DNA of 50,541 nucleotides from Nesterenkonia sp. PF2B19 (GCF_001758425.2 NZ_MDSS02000025.1:1-50541), one strand, 5' to 3'. Shown: positions 1 to 8,589, counted from the stretch's first letter. Translations and numbers: made by a program. The notes: a model not told the origin generated them from the sequence alone.

Positions 1-2
1 AG

Positions 3-116
3 GACGATGACTCCGACGAGGACGATGACTCCGACGAGGACGATGACTCCGACGAGGACGATGACTCCGACGAGGACGATGACTCCGACGAGGACGATGA
101 CTCCGACGAGGACGAT
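3..116 (+). repeat. 18-bp tandem repeat, 6.3 copies, coding for DDDSDE
   Basis: The unit GACGATGACTCCGACGAG starts at 3, 21, 39, 57, 75 and 93 without any mismatch, followed by a partial GACGAT at 111-116. It is in frame with the low-complexity protein and reads Asp-Asp-Asp-Ser-Asp-Glu. The array may continue upstream of the window. Perfect identity implies recent slippage or conversion, so copy number probably varies between strains. Confidence 0.95.
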
Positions 117-1351
117 GGTGGTCAGCCGGAGGGCAGGCCGGTGCAGCCCGAGGGTCGTCCCGTCGATCCGGATGAGCGCCCGGCCGATCCCGAAGGCGCT
201 CCGGAGGAGCGGCCGGTGCAGCCCGAGGAACGCCCCGCTGATCCCCAGCCGCGCCCAGAGACGCCCAGTGGGCAGCCCGGTCAGCAGCAGAACGAGCGGC
301 CTGAGACCGGCGGCCGAGGCAGCGGTGGCGACCGGCCCGATGCCGGCAGCACAACCGACACGAGCACACCCCCGTCGCCCGAACGCGGCGCTGACCGCAC
401 AGGCCAGACAGGCCGCACAGGCGGGTCAGGGCAGTCCGACGCCAGTGGGCGATCCAGCTCGGAGCGGCAGTCGAGCGGCTCCGAGCGGGAACAGGGGCAG
501 CAGAGCTCTGAAGCCTCCGACTCTCGAACCGAGGCGCCCTCATCCTCATCAGGCCAGAGAGGACAGGCCCCCGGCTCCCAAGACCGCGAACCGGTCCAGG
601 AGCGTCCCGAGACACCCGGTGGATCCGACCGTGGCGATGACTCGGAGAGCTCAGCAGCCGATGACCGGAACGAGGGCATGTCCCGGGCAGACATCAGGGC
701 CCTGCTGGAGCAGCGGCGTGATGCCCAGGAGCAGGCGGAGGCCACCCCGTCCCCGTCCCCGACGTCGGACCCCTCCCCGCGGGGCTCCGATGATGAGCCG
801 GAGTCGGACTCGGACAGCTCGACGTCCGAGGAGAGCGCTGACTCTGCGGACCCGTCGGAGGGGTCGGCCGGGGCCGAGGCTCCCCGCGCTCCTCGGAGCG
901 GCGGCGGTGCTGGAGGCTCAGACCAGGACTGGTCGCCCAGTGACGACGGTGAGCTCCCGGTGGCGCGCGGCGACGAACCTGTGACCTTCGACCCAGGGCC
1001 CGCCCCACGAGACGGCGGGTCCGCGAGCGCGCTGGACCGGGGTGCTCCCCCCACAGCGCTGGAAGACCGCTTCCGGGGATCCTCGGCGGGGTCCTCCGAG
1101 ATCCCCGGCGCGGGTGCGGAGGCCCTGGAGGCCGGCGAAGGAGGGCAGTCCCCGACCGCGGTCGAGACCGGAGCGGCACCGTCCGCCGATCAGGCAGACG
1201 CCGCGGACGACGCGAGGCAGGCGAGGCGCGCGCCATGGAACGGATCGCCGGAGTGCCCACAGGTGCCTGGGCCACTGTCGGCCTGTTCCTGCTGGGTGCC
1301 CTCGGCTGGATCCTGTACTTCTTCGGCTGGCGCCCCGGTCGCAGCAGCTGA
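3..1351 (+). CDS. Low-complexity acidic protein with C-terminal membrane anchor (5'-partial, frame broken)
   Basis: Only the 3' part lies in the window. It encodes an acidic Pro/Ser/Glu-rich chain: six DDDSDE repeats, a proline-rich stretch of RPVQPE/RPADPE-like units, then Ser/Asp/Glu-rich sequence with no recognisable fold. The frame in use has no stop near the end of the coding character. A hydrophobic segment (LFLLGALGWILYFFG), a short basic tail and TGA at 1349-1351 lie in the -1 frame from about 1225. One missing base near 1210-1235 would join them, giving an extracellular stalk with a C-terminal transmembrane anchor. There is no LPXTG motif. ATG 1235 could instead start a separate 38-residue membrane peptide, but then the long frame has no sensible end. 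Function unknown. Confidence 0.6.
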
Positions 1352-1403
1352 GGCCGCTGCGGCGCCGCGGGTGACTCTCGCGGGCGCCTTCAGATATACG
1401 TCG

Positions 1404-1440
1404 CCCTGTCGCGACGCAGGTGAACACTGCTGCGACAGGG
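1404..1440. terminator. Candidate bidirectional hairpin terminator
   Basis: CCCTGTCGC (1404-1412) and GCGACAGGG (1432-1440) form a perfect 9-bp stem around a 19-base loop. It sits between two convergent genes ending at 1351 (+) and 1485 (-). There is no T-tract on either side. Confidence 0.5.
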
Positions 1441-1484
1441 CCGACGTGCGTCATGCACAGCTCACGGTGACACGGCTGGACCCC

Positions 1485-2096
1485 TCAGTCACCGGTGACG
1501 AAGAGGACCTGCTGGTCGGCGCCGCCCAGGCGCTGCGACGGAATCCCGTCGATGTCGTCCAGCGGGTGCTCCACTCCGCTGAACTCGACCTCCTCGCCCA
1601 CCTCGATGGTGCCGTGCTCCGGCGTCGTCACGGAGGGCGCGCCGTCGCGGAAGGAGAACTCCGCGTCCTCGTCGAAGACCAGCACCTGGGGCTGACCGTC
1701 CTGAGCCAGCGCCATGTAGCCGCCCGGCCCGATGATCAGCTCACCGGAGACGTCCACTGCGGGGCCCTCCGGAGCCTGACCGGTCACGAAGGCGTGTGGG
1801 CTCTCGCCGACGGTCTCCACCGACACGTCGGAGGCGCCGTCGGCCTCCGTCTCCTCAGTCTCCGTCTCTTCAGTATCGGTCTCCTGGGACTCGGCCTCAG
1901 CGTCATCCTCGACGTCGGTCTCGTCCTCGGGGGCCTCCACCTGCACGGTGTCCTCGTCACCGGGGGTGTCTGTGGCGCCGTCGTCTTCTGCGGCGCATCC
2001 CGTGGCGAGCAGCGCCAGCACCATGGCGCCGGCGGCCAGCGCGCTGCGCGGCCCGGGGGTCGTGGTCGCGGGGGACAGGGTCGATCCTGTGGGCAT
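1485..2096 (-). CDS. Acidic secreted lipoprotein of unknown function
   Basis: The 203-residue product has a lipoprotein signal peptide: arginine at 17, hydrophobic core AAGAMVLALL, lipobox LATGC with Cys34 as the lipidated residue. Residues 36-90 are a strongly acidic linker with runs such as ETDTEETETEETE. Residues 90-203 look like a small beta-rich domain (ELIIGPGGYMALAQDG, EVGEEVEFSGV). I recognise no named family. GGAGGAAGG lies about eight bases upstream of ATG 2096. It should sit on the outer face of the membrane. The acidic linker would suit a salty habitat. Confidence 0.75.
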   Translation of the reverse strand: MPTGSTLSPATTTPGPRSALAAGAMVLALLATGCAAEDDGATDTPGDEDTVQVEAPEDETDVEDDAEAESQETDTEETETEETEADGASDVSVETVGESPHAFVTGQAPEGPAVDVSGELIIGPGGYMALAQDGQPQVLVFDEDAEFSFRDGAPSVTTPEHGTIEVGEEVEFSGVEHPLDDIDGIPSQRLGGADQQVLFVTGD

Positions 2097-2273
2097 GGGG
2101 TGATCCTTCCTCCGCGGCGCGATGCGCGGGATTCGACTGCAGGCCGGTGGGACGTGGGTCCCAGGCGTCCGGCCTCACCGGGCATAGCGGGCATCCGCCT
2201 CCGGTGAGCACATTCTGCCTAAGTGGCACAACGTGTCATCATGGCAACGTGTGCACGTCGGTCGTGATTCCCG

Positions 2274-2279
2274 TACTCT
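2274..2279 (+). promoter_or_regulatory. -10 element, apparent leaderless promoter of the TetR gene
   Basis: TACTCT is followed by seven bases and then GTG 2287, so transcription would begin at or next to the start codon. No ribosome binding site precedes this GTG. Upstream, AACGTGT occurs twice (about 2230 and 2246), a possible operator for the regulator itself. Confidence 0.45.
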
Positions 2280-2286
2280 GCTGGAT

Positions 2287-2894
2287 GTGACCAGTTCCAC
2301 CACCCTGACACAGCGTCGCAAGGAGTTCACCCGGCTGGACATCGCCCGCTCCGCGGCTCGGCTGTTCGCGGCCGACGGCGTCTCGGCGGTCACCGCGGAG
2401 AGGATCGCCGACGGTGCGGGGGTCTCTCTGCGCACCTTCTACCGGTACTTCCGGACCAAGGAGGAATCGGTGGCGCCGCTGCTCAGCGTCGGTGCCGACC
2501 AGTGGCGCCAGGCCCTGGCGGACACGGGGCCAGGTGACCCGCGGACCGCCATCCCGCAGGTCATCAGGGCGCTGCTGGACGTCGACGGCGGCGCCGAGGA
2601 CTCCACGCGGCGGATGATGCGGGGCCTGCTGCGGGCGGCCGCCGAGGACGACGCCCTCCTGGCGGTCTGGGACCGCGTCAATCGCGATTCCGAGGAACGA
2701 CTGCAGGAGGTCATCACCGGCCTCGTGCCGGACGTGGATCCGCTGGCCGCGCGGCTGATGGCCGCAGCGGCCACCGACGCGTCCGGATCGGATTCGAGCA
2801 CTGGGCCGCCGACGCCGGGTGTTCCGAGCCGCCCGCCGAGCTCGCCGTGCGGGCCTTCGAACAGCTGTCCCGCGGGATCCGCCTGCACGGCTGA
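2287..2894 (+). CDS. TetR/AcrR family transcriptional regulator (frame broken near 2785)
   Basis: A typical TetR N-terminus follows GTG 2287: helix-turn-helix with AARLFAADGVSAVTAERIADG and GVSLRTFYRYFRTKEE at residues 15-60. The C-terminal ligand domain is helical. At about 2781-2790 the coding pattern moves to the -1 frame, where IGFEHWAADAG and ELAVRAFEQLSRGIRLHG complete a normal TetR end with TGA at 2892-2894. One extra C (giving ...DASRIGFEHW...) restores about 202 residues, normal family length. The gene converges on a methyltransferase 21 bases away. Its target is not evident; autoregulation is plausible. Confidence 0.8.
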
Positions 2895-2915
2895 CGCGCC
2901 GCAGATCCCGGCCGC

Positions 2916-3638
2916 TCAGCTCAGTCGGATGGCCCGGACCACCACGTCGTGCAGCGTGACGCTGTCCTGTCCGCGCAGAGTCGTCCGGCTCATCTCCGCT
3001 GCGGTCTCGATCCGCCAGGACGACTCGTCCAGCAGGGCGGCGACGTCGGCGGCCCGGACCTGCGCCTCCAGCGGTGGATTCGCCCGGTGGCCGGGAGCAT
3101 CGTGCTCGGCCGTGCCGTGTGCGTCAGCGTCGCGTCCGGGAGCGCCGTGTGCGTCAGCATCGTGTTCGTGAGCGTCGCCCTCGCCGTGCAGGTGGCCGAT
3201 GATCAGCAGCGTGCCTCCCGGCGCCACCCACCCTGAGGCGCGTCGGTAGAAGTCCAGCTGCGGAATCGTGGGATGCGCATAGTGGGTGGTCACCAGGTCG
3301 TACTGCCCTTCCGGCACCCAGGTGGTCAGATCGGCGGCGATGAGCTCCACACGCGGATCCATGCCGCGGGCGCGCAGGATCCGTGCGGCCCGGTCCAGTG
3401 CCGTCCGGGAGATGTCGACGCCGGTGACCTTCCATCCCTGCTCCGCGAGCCAGGCGGCCTCGATCCCGTGGCCGCAGCCCGCGTCCAGGGCGCTCCCCGG
3501 TGACAGCGGAGAGATCTCACGCACCAGATGCGGATTGGGGTCCCCCGGGCCTGAGCTCATGGCGGTCTGTGACGGGTAGTGCCCCGGTAATCCCTGGTAG
3601 TGCTGTTCCCAGTACTCGGCGTCGAACTGTCGCGTCAC
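2916..3638 (-). CDS. Class I SAM-dependent methyltransferase with His/Asp-rich insert
   Basis: The Rossmann-type methyltransferase core is clear: motif I LDAGCGHGIEAAWLAEQGW, acidic loop VTGVDIS, and a later APGGTLLIIGHLHGEG strand. GTG 3638 is preferred to an upstream ATG at 3722 because GGAGAG lies just before it and the protein then starts MTRQFDAEYWEQHY, typical of small-molecule methyltransferases of the TehB/thiopurine kind. After GGTLLIIGHLHGEG comes a roughly 40-residue stretch rich in His, Asp, Ala and Gly (HEHDADAHGAPG and similar). It is not part of the usual fold and looks like a metal-binding insertion. The substrate is unknown. It is divergent from a second methyltransferase. 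Confidence 0.8.
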   Translation of the reverse strand: MTRQFDAEYWEQHYQGLPGHYPSQTAMSSGPGDPNPHLVREISPLSPGSALDAGCGHGIEAAWLAEQGWKVTGVDISRTALDRAARILRARGMDPRVELIAADLTTWVPEGQYDLVTTHYAHPTIPQLDFYRRASGWVAPGGTLLIIGHLHGEGDAHEHDADAHGAPGRDADAHGTAEHDAPGHRANPPLEAQVRAADVAALLDESSWRIETAAEMSRTTLRGQDSVTLHDVVVRAIRLS

Positions 3639-3774
3639 GATCTCTCCGCTCTCTGTGGTCGGTGGTGGCCATCGTGCCCCACCGCGGCCCGGCGCTTCCG
3701 TGGTGGCCCTCAGGATCAACAACGCTCAGGCGGGGGCGATTCCGTGCCGTGAGCGTCCACCCGAGAATCCTCTC

Positions 3775-3794
3775 ATGAGAATCGTTAGCATGAG
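3775..3794 (+). promoter_or_regulatory. Candidate leaderless promoter overlapped by a Fur/Zur-like site
   Basis: TAGCAT (3786-3791) followed by seven bases and ATG 3799 fits a leaderless promoter. Overlapping it, TGAGAATCGTTAGCA (3776-3790) matches 10 of 15 positions of the actinobacterial Zur-type palindrome TGAAAATGATTTTCA as I remember it. The match is partial, and the metal-regulation reading is speculative. Confidence 0.35.
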
Positions 3795-3798
3795 GCGC

Positions 3799-4599
3799 AT
3801 GGATTCCCGTGAGCGCATCACGCGCGCCTTCTCCGATGCGAGCTCGACCAGCGACTTCGACCGACTCGGAGAGCATCTCTGGAGGCCCATCGGCGCCTCC
3901 ACCGTAGAACTCTCCGCGCCGCAGGAGGGCGAGCTGGTGCTCGATGCATGCTGCGGCAACGGGGCGTCCGCGTTGCCAGCGGCACGACGCGTGGGTCCCG
4001 GCGGTCACGTCGACGCTGTCGACCTCGCCGCTCCGCTCCTGGCCGACCTCGAGCGGCAGGCCGACGGCTTGGAGAACATCACGTCGGCGGTCGCGGATGT
4101 GACGTCCTGGGGCCGGAGCGGATACGACGTCGTCCAGTGCGTCCTGGGGATCTTCTTCTTCTCCGACATGACCGCCGGGACCGAGCATCTGGTGAAGAGG
4201 CTCCGTCCCGGCGGTCGTGCCGCTGTCACCATCTGGCGACGCGGCTCCATGGAAGCCTCCGGTCGCCATCTGGCGCAGGCGATCGCGGCCGTGACCGGAC
4301 AGGAGTTCCCCTCCCGGCCACGCCATCTCCTGGACGAGGTCAACACGTCCGAGGCCTTCGGCCCCTGGCTCGCGGACCGCGGGCTCCGGGACGTCGAGGT
4401 GACCGAGTCTGAGCTGCGTCTTTCGCTCTCCGAGTCCCTCGCGTGGTTGGTGATCACCGGCTCCGGCTTCGCCGGGATGCTGACTGGCCTCAGTGAGGAC
4501 GAGACCGAGCGCGTCCGCCAGGAGTACCTGGCGTCCCTGCAGGGGGCAGGGGCTGCTGAGCTCGACGCGACCACGCTGATCGGTGTGGGGTGGGCGTGA
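3799..4599 (+). CDS. SAM-dependent methyltransferase, UbiE/COQ5-like
   Basis: A 266-residue class I methyltransferase. Motif I is LDACCGNGASALPAARRVGPGG at about residues 49-71, followed by VDAVDLA, then VLGIFFFSDM and LRPGGRAAVTIWRRGSM, the order seen in UbiE/MerA-like enzymes. The C-terminal third is helical (SESLAWLVITGSGFAGML). ATG 3799 is chosen over upstream ATGs at 3775 and 3655 because of the -10-like hexamer seven bases before it. The substrate cannot be read from the sequence. The next gene starts 73 bases later on the same strand. Confidence 0.8.
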   Translation: MDSRERITRAFSDASSTSDFDRLGEHLWRPIGASTVELSAPQEGELVLDACCGNGASALPAARRVGPGGHVDAVDLAAPLLADLERQADGLENITSAVADVTSWGRSGYDVVQCVLGIFFFSDMTAGTEHLVKRLRPGGRAAVTIWRRGSMEASGRHLAQAIAAVTGQEFPSRPRHLLDEVNTSEAFGPWLADRGLRDVEVTESELRLSLSESLAWLVITGSGFAGMLTGLSEDETERVRQEYLASLQGAGAAELDATTLIGVGWA

Positions 4600-4672
4600 G
4601 GTGTTCCCTGGGGTCGGCGCTCCCCCTAGGGTCGAGGTCACGCGTGACCGTGCGGTCGGAGAGAGGACGAGG

Positions 4673-5071
4673 ATGAAGTATCTGCTGATCAAGCACTACC
4701 GGGGCGCACCTGCGGCGGCCAACGACGTGCCCATGCGGGACTGGACGCCCGAGGAGGTCGCCGACCACGTCGAGTTCATGGAGCGTCTGGCCGAGCGCCT
4801 CCAGCAGACGGGCGAGTACGTCAACAGCCTGGCCCTGGCACCCGAAGGCACATGGGTCAGCTCCGATGACCAGGGGGCGCCGGTGGTCGGTGACGAGCTG
4901 CCCGAGGGGAAGGACCTCATCGCCGGGTGGATGCTGATCGACGTCGCCGACGAGAGCCGCGCCCGCGAGATCGCTGCAGAGCTGGCCCACGCCCCCGGCG
5001 CCGGCGGCAGGCCCGTCAGAGAGTGGCTCGAACTGCGTCCCGCGCTGGGCGCCGCCGACGGCGAGGGCTGA
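4673..5071 (+). CDS. YCII-related domain protein
   Basis: A 132-residue protein starting MKYLLIKHYRG, the opening strand of YCII/DGPF proteins. It continues with a helix (EEVADHVEFMERLAERLQQTGEY), a middle strand block (SLALAPEGTWVS) and REIAAELAHAPGAGG with the C-terminal VREWLELRP strand. The fold is a dimeric ferredoxin-like barrel; the family often sits beside ECF sigma factors, but none is present here. GAGGACGAGG precedes ATG 4673. Function unknown. Confidence 0.75.
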   Translation: MKYLLIKHYRGAPAAANDVPMRDWTPEEVADHVEFMERLAERLQQTGEYVNSLALAPEGTWVSSDDQGAPVVGDELPEGKDLIAGWMLIDVADESRAREIAAELAHAPGAGGRPVREWLELRPALGAADGEG

Positions 5072-5081
5072 CCGGCTGGCC

Positions 5082-5473
5082 TCAGCAGCTGAGCTGGGCG
5101 CCGGGTCCGAAAGCCCAGCCCCAGGCGGCGAACCCGGACAGGGCGATGAAGGTGAGATCGCCCAGGGCGTAGCCCCACTCGCGTCTCACGACGCGCACGG
5201 CCGTGGCGCCGGTCATGTACATCATCAGGCCCAGTGCGCTCAGAGGCGCCAGCCAGGCGGCGATGCGAGAGTCGTCGGCAGTGCGAGTCCCGCGGCGGCC
5301 AGCACCTTGAGGGCCGCCAGGCCTTTCAGCGTGCCGGTGTCGAACATGTCCACCCAGTGCTGATTCCTTCCGAGGGCCCGGTACCGCTGACGCGGCAGTG
5401 CCAGCAGCGCGATGCCGCCGACCAGGAATCCCACGGCCAGGAAGCCGGTGACGATCCACAGTGCGATCTCCAT
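5082..5473 (-). CDS. DoxX-like small membrane protein (frame broken near 5277)
   Basis: Starting at ATG 5473 (AAAGGA six bases upstream), the product reads MEIALWIVTGFLAVGFLVGGIALLALP, then RNQHWVDMF and LKGLAALKVLAAAGLALP. There the frame is lost. The -1 frame continues DDSRIAAWLAPLSALGLMMYMTGATAVRVV and ends with ALSGFAAWGWAFGPGAQLSC. Together they give about 130 residues with four transmembrane helices, the normal size and helix pattern of the DoxX-like family. One missing C in CCCGACGAC explains the break. It is divergent from the GntR-headed operon. Role unknown. Confidence 0.75.
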
Positions 5474-5640
5474 GAGGTGTCCTTTCATCCGTGACCCGGG
5501 GCTCGGGCCTCCATCCTGAGGACGGGGCGCGCATCGGATCTGTGACATCGACCGAGACCGAGTGTGAGCCTTTCGTGCCGGCGGCAGGTGCGGTCTGGCA
5601 GGGGAGTCGGCGCTGGCTCCACCTCGATGACCACGTCCTG

Positions 5641-5670
5641 TTGACGACCTGTATACAGGTCGTCTACGAT
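5641..5670 (+). promoter_or_regulatory. Promoter of the GntR-headed operon with palindromic operator in the spacer
   Basis: TTGACG (5641-5646) and TACGAT (5665-5670) form a sigma-70-like promoter with an 18-bp spacer. The spacer carries ACCTGTATACAGGT (5647-5660), a perfect 14-bp palindrome with the GTATAC core common in FadR-type GntR operators. A protein bound there would block RNA polymerase, so the downstream regulator probably represses its own operon until an inducer arrives. Confidence 0.75.
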
Positions 5671-5701
5671 CATGTGTGACACAGGCCACGGAAGGGGTGT
5701 C

Positions 5702-6340
5702 ATGTCCATCTTCACCGAGCAGGTCGAGACAGCTGTCGACGGGGCCTACCGCTGGCTCCGCCAGGAGGTGACGTCTCTGCCCTGGAATCAGGAGGCGCAC
5801 CTCTCCGAGAGCGAGCTGGCTCGCCGCTCGGACTTCTCCCGGACCCCGATCCGGGAGGCGCTCCTCCGACTCCAGGGGGACGGGCTGATCCGCCGACTGC
5901 CCAATCGCGGAGTCGTCGTGCCCGCCCTCCAACAGGCGGACCTGGACTCTCTCATGGAGGTCCGGGAGGTCATTGAGATCTGGGCGGCGCGGAAGGCCAT
6001 CGCCCAGGGCATGGACGTCACGCCGCTGCGGGACCTGCTCGCCGCGCAGGAGGAGGCTGCGGGGGACCCCGTGGAGTTCGTCCGGCTCGACGTCGCCTTC
6101 CATCGGACCATCGTCCAGCGGGGCCGGAACTCCGTGTTCGAGGACCTCTATGAGGCCCACCGCTACAAGCAGCTGCGGCTCGGCGTCCAGGCCGTCGAAG
6201 CGGCCAACCGCATCGAGGCCGTGATCGGGGAGCATCGGGCGATCGTGGACGCCATCGCCTCCGCCGACCCCGAGGCCGCCGCCGAGGCCACCCGCCGCCA
6301 CCTGAGCTCCACCGCACGCGTGCTCACTGACGGCCGCTGA
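5702..6340 (+). CDS. GntR family regulator, FadR/FCD subfamily
   Basis: The 212-residue protein has an N-terminal winged helix (LSESELARRSDFSRTPIREALLRLQGDGLIRRLPNRG, about residues 36-72) and a helical FCD effector domain (LMEVREVIEIWAARKAIAQG, DVAFHRTIVQRGRN, EHRAIVDAIASADPEAA) with the conserved Asp and His residues that usually bind a metal and a carboxylate. ATG 5702 has GAAGGGG upstream and fits the family length. The palindrome in its promoter makes autoregulation likely. It is the first gene of a six-gene catabolic operon and probably senses a carboxylate from that pathway. Confidence 0.88.
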   Translation: MSIFTEQVETAVDGAYRWLRQEVTSLPWNQEAHLSESELARRSDFSRTPIREALLRLQGDGLIRRLPNRGVVVPALQQADLDSLMEVREVIEIWAARKAIAQGMDVTPLRDLLAAQEEAAGDPVEFVRLDVAFHRTIVQRGRNSVFEDLYEAHRYKQLRLGVQAVEAANRIEAVIGEHRAIVDAIASADPEAAAEATRRHLSSTARVLTDGR

Positions 6341-6392
6341 CCCGCGGTCCGTCTGCTCCCAACCATCGCCACCTGCTGAGAAGGAACCATCA

Positions 6393-7073
6393 GTGCTGAC
6401 TCTTCATGTGCCCGGAACAGGGCATGACCTCCAACTCGACGCGTTCGACGCCGTCGTGGCCGGCTACACGGCCCGCGACCAGGCCGCCGTGGACCATCAC
6501 ATCCAGGAGCTCGCCCGCATCGGCGTCCCTCCGCCGCCGAGGACACCGATGTTCTACCGCATCGCGGCCGAGTCTGTGACCACGGCACAGTCTGTGGAGG
6601 TCTCCTCGGACCGGACCTCGGGAGAGGTGGAGCCCGTCTACATCCGCCATCAGGGCCGCTACTACCTCGGGCTCGGGTCCGACCACACCGACCGACAGCT
6701 GGAGACGGAGGACATCGGGCGCTCCAAGCGTGCCTGCCCCAAACCGATGGGACTCCACGTGCTTCCCCTCGGGGACCTGGAGAGCTTCACGCTCGCGGCA
6801 GTGGCCGCCCAGTGTCACGCCGACGGCGAGCTCTACCAGGTGGGCAGCTTCGAGTCGCTGCGGGAGCCCCGCGAGATCCTGCCGCTCATGGAGCAGGAGC
6901 TGGAGCTCGACGGCGGCGACTACATCTGCTTCGGCGGCACGATTCCGTTGCGTGCAGGAACGTTCCGGTACGCCACGGAGTGGGAGCTGACCTGCCGCAT
7001 CCAGACCCCGGGCTCCGCGGGCGACGACGCCCCGGAGCTGACCCACCGCTACACCATCACCAAGGAGAAGTGA
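6393..7073 (+). CDS. DUF2848 family protein
   Basis: A 226-residue protein matching DUF2848: PRTPMFYRIAAESVTT, then SSDRTSGEVEPVYI, YYLGLGSDHTDRQLE and SKRACPKPMGLHVLPL, with ICFGGTIPLRAG near the end. The family resembles fumarylacetoacetate hydrolase-like proteins, and I know of no assigned reaction. GTG 6393 has AAGGAA seven bases upstream. It sits 52 bases after the GntR gene and eight bases before the hydroxylase gene. The context suggests it acts on a ring-cleavage or hydroxylation product of the same pathway. Confidence 0.82.
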   Translation: MLTLHVPGTGHDLQLDAFDAVVAGYTARDQAAVDHHIQELARIGVPPPPRTPMFYRIAAESVTTAQSVEVSSDRTSGEVEPVYIRHQGRYYLGLGSDHTDRQLETEDIGRSKRACPKPMGLHVLPLGDLESFTLAAVAAQCHADGELYQVGSFESLREPREILPLMEQELELDGGDYICFGGTIPLRAGTFRYATEWELTCRIQTPGSAGDDAPELTHRYTITKEK

Positions 7074-7080
7074 TCTGCTC

Positions 7081-8574
7081 ATGAGAACCGGCACGGACTA
7101 TCTCGCCAGCCTCGACGACGGCCGCACCATCCACCTCGACGGCGAGGTGGTCAGCAACGTCGCTGAGCACACCGCCTTCGCGCCCGTCGCACGGACCATG
7201 GCCTCCCTGTACGACACCTCCGCCGACCCCGCCCGGGGCATGCAGTACGAATCCCCGGAGACCGGCGGCACCGCCAATCGCGCGCTGGGGATCCCCCGCA
7301 GCCGCGAGGAGCTGACGGCCCGGCGTCAGGCCACCACCACCTGGGCGCGCCAGACCCACGGCTGGGTCGGCCGCAGCCCGGACCACGTGGGCTCCTTCCT
7401 GGCGGCCTTCGCCGCCAACTCCCACGTCTTCGACGTCGAAGGCCGCCCCTTCGCGGAGAACGTGCGCCGCTACTATCGCCGGGTCCTGGAGGAGGACCTC
7501 TTCGTCTCCTACGCGATCATCCCGCCGCAGCATTCCCGCGCCACCACGGCCTCCGGCTGGGAGGGGGACTACATCCAGGTCGGCGTCGTCGACGAGACCG
7601 AGGAGGGTCTGGTGGTCCGCGGCTCGCAGATGCTGGCCACCGGCGCCGCCGTCGCGGACGAGATCCTGGTGACCTGCATCAAGCCGCTGGGTCCGGATGA
7701 CTCGGACTTCGCCGTCAGCTTCGTGCTGCCGGTCAACGCTCCCGGGCTGAAGCTGATCAACCGGCGTCCGTACGCGCCGTCGACCACCGGAGCCTTCGAC
7801 TACCCGCTGACCACCCGCTTCGACGAGCCCGACTCCCTCGTGGTCTTCGACGACGTGCTGGTCCCGTGGGACCGCGTCTTCGTGGACCGGGACCCCGCCA
7901 TCCTGCGCGCGCAGTTCTTCGCCACCGGCGCCCACGCGCTGGGCAACTGGCAGGCCCAGACGCGCTTCGCCGAGAAGCTGAAGTTCATCGCCTCCATCGC
8001 CCGCAAGGTCTCCCAGGTCAACGGCACGGACAAGATTCCGGGGGTCCAGGAGAAGCTCGGGGAGCTCGCCGCGCTGGTCACCTCCGTGGAGTCCTCCCTG
8101 CTGGCCGCCGAGTACACCGCGGAGCCTGACGAGAGCGGAATGATGGTGCCCGGCCGGCGCGCCCTCTACGGCGCCATGGGGCTGCAGGCCGAGCTCTACC
8201 CGCGAGTCATCCAGATCCTCCGGGACCTGGTCGGCGGAGGGGTGCTGCAGATGCCCGCCAGCCACCAGGACATGCTCAGCGAGACCACTCGCGGCGACGT
8301 CGAGCGCTACATCACCTCTCCCGACGTCTCCAGCGAGGAGCGCATCAAGCTGTTCCGCCTGGCCTGGGACGTCATCGGCTCCGAGTTCGCCGGCCGCCAC
8401 CAGCAGTACGAGCTCTTCTACGCCGGTGCGCCGTTCGTGGTCAAGGGCGTCTACACGTATCAGAACTTCGGCTACCCGGAGCTGCTGGAGGACCTCGACT
8501 CCTTCCTGGGCTCCTACAGCCTCGAGCACGACGACGCCGACCTCCGCCCCGCCGCGCTCGGCGCCACCACCTGA
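7081..8574 (+). CDS. 4-hydroxyphenylacetate 3-monooxygenase-like oxygenase component (HpaB family)
   Basis: 497 residues, normal for the FADH2-using HpaB/HpaH oxygenases. Visible hallmarks: RTGTDYLASLDDGRTIHLDGE at the N-terminus, SYAIIPPQHSR, then DSLVVFDDVLVPWDRVF and a C-terminal acyl-CoA-dehydrogenase-like helical part (VGGGVLQMPAS, LFRLAWDVIGSEFAGRHQQYELFYAG). These enzymes hydroxylate phenolic or related rings next to an existing hydroxyl, using reduced flavin from a separate reductase. Such a reductase is encoded two genes downstream. The true substrate need not be 4-hydroxyphenylacetate, because none of the homoprotocatechuate ring-cleavage genes are nearby. Confidence 0.9.
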   Translation: MRTGTDYLASLDDGRTIHLDGEVVSNVAEHTAFAPVARTMASLYDTSADPARGMQYESPETGGTANRALGIPRSREELTARRQATTTWARQTHGWVGRSPDHVGSFLAAFAANSHVFDVEGRPFAENVRRYYRRVLEEDLFVSYAIIPPQHSRATTASGWEGDYIQVGVVDETEEGLVVRGSQMLATGAAVADEILVTCIKPLGPDDSDFAVSFVLPVNAPGLKLINRRPYAPSTTGAFDYPLTTRFDEPDSLVVFDDVLVPWDRVFVDRDPAILRAQFFATGAHALGNWQAQTRFAEKLKFIASIARKVSQVNGTDKIPGVQEKLGELAALVTSVESSLLAAEYTAEPDESGMMVPGRRALYGAMGLQAELYPRVIQILRDLVGGGVLQMPASHQDMLSETTRGDVERYITSPDVSSEERIKLFRLAWDVIGSEFAGRHQQYELFYAGAPFVVKGVYTYQNFGYPELLEDLDSFLGSYSLEHDDADLRPAALGATT

Positions 8575-8589
8575 ACAGGAGAGACCACC

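Noticed and set aside
1-116. CRISPR array
   Set aside because: The repeats are directly adjacent 18-mers without spacers and keep a reading frame (DDDSDE).
1200-1260. Programmed -1 ribosomal frameshift in the low-complexity protein
   Set aside because: No slippery heptamer or following structure is visible, and similar one-base steps occur in a dozen other genes, so a sequence error is simpler.
3770-3800. DtxR/IdeR iron box before the second methyltransferase gene
   Set aside because: The sequence has only the GTTAGC core and lacks the symmetrical half; the Zur/Fur-like match is better, though still weak.
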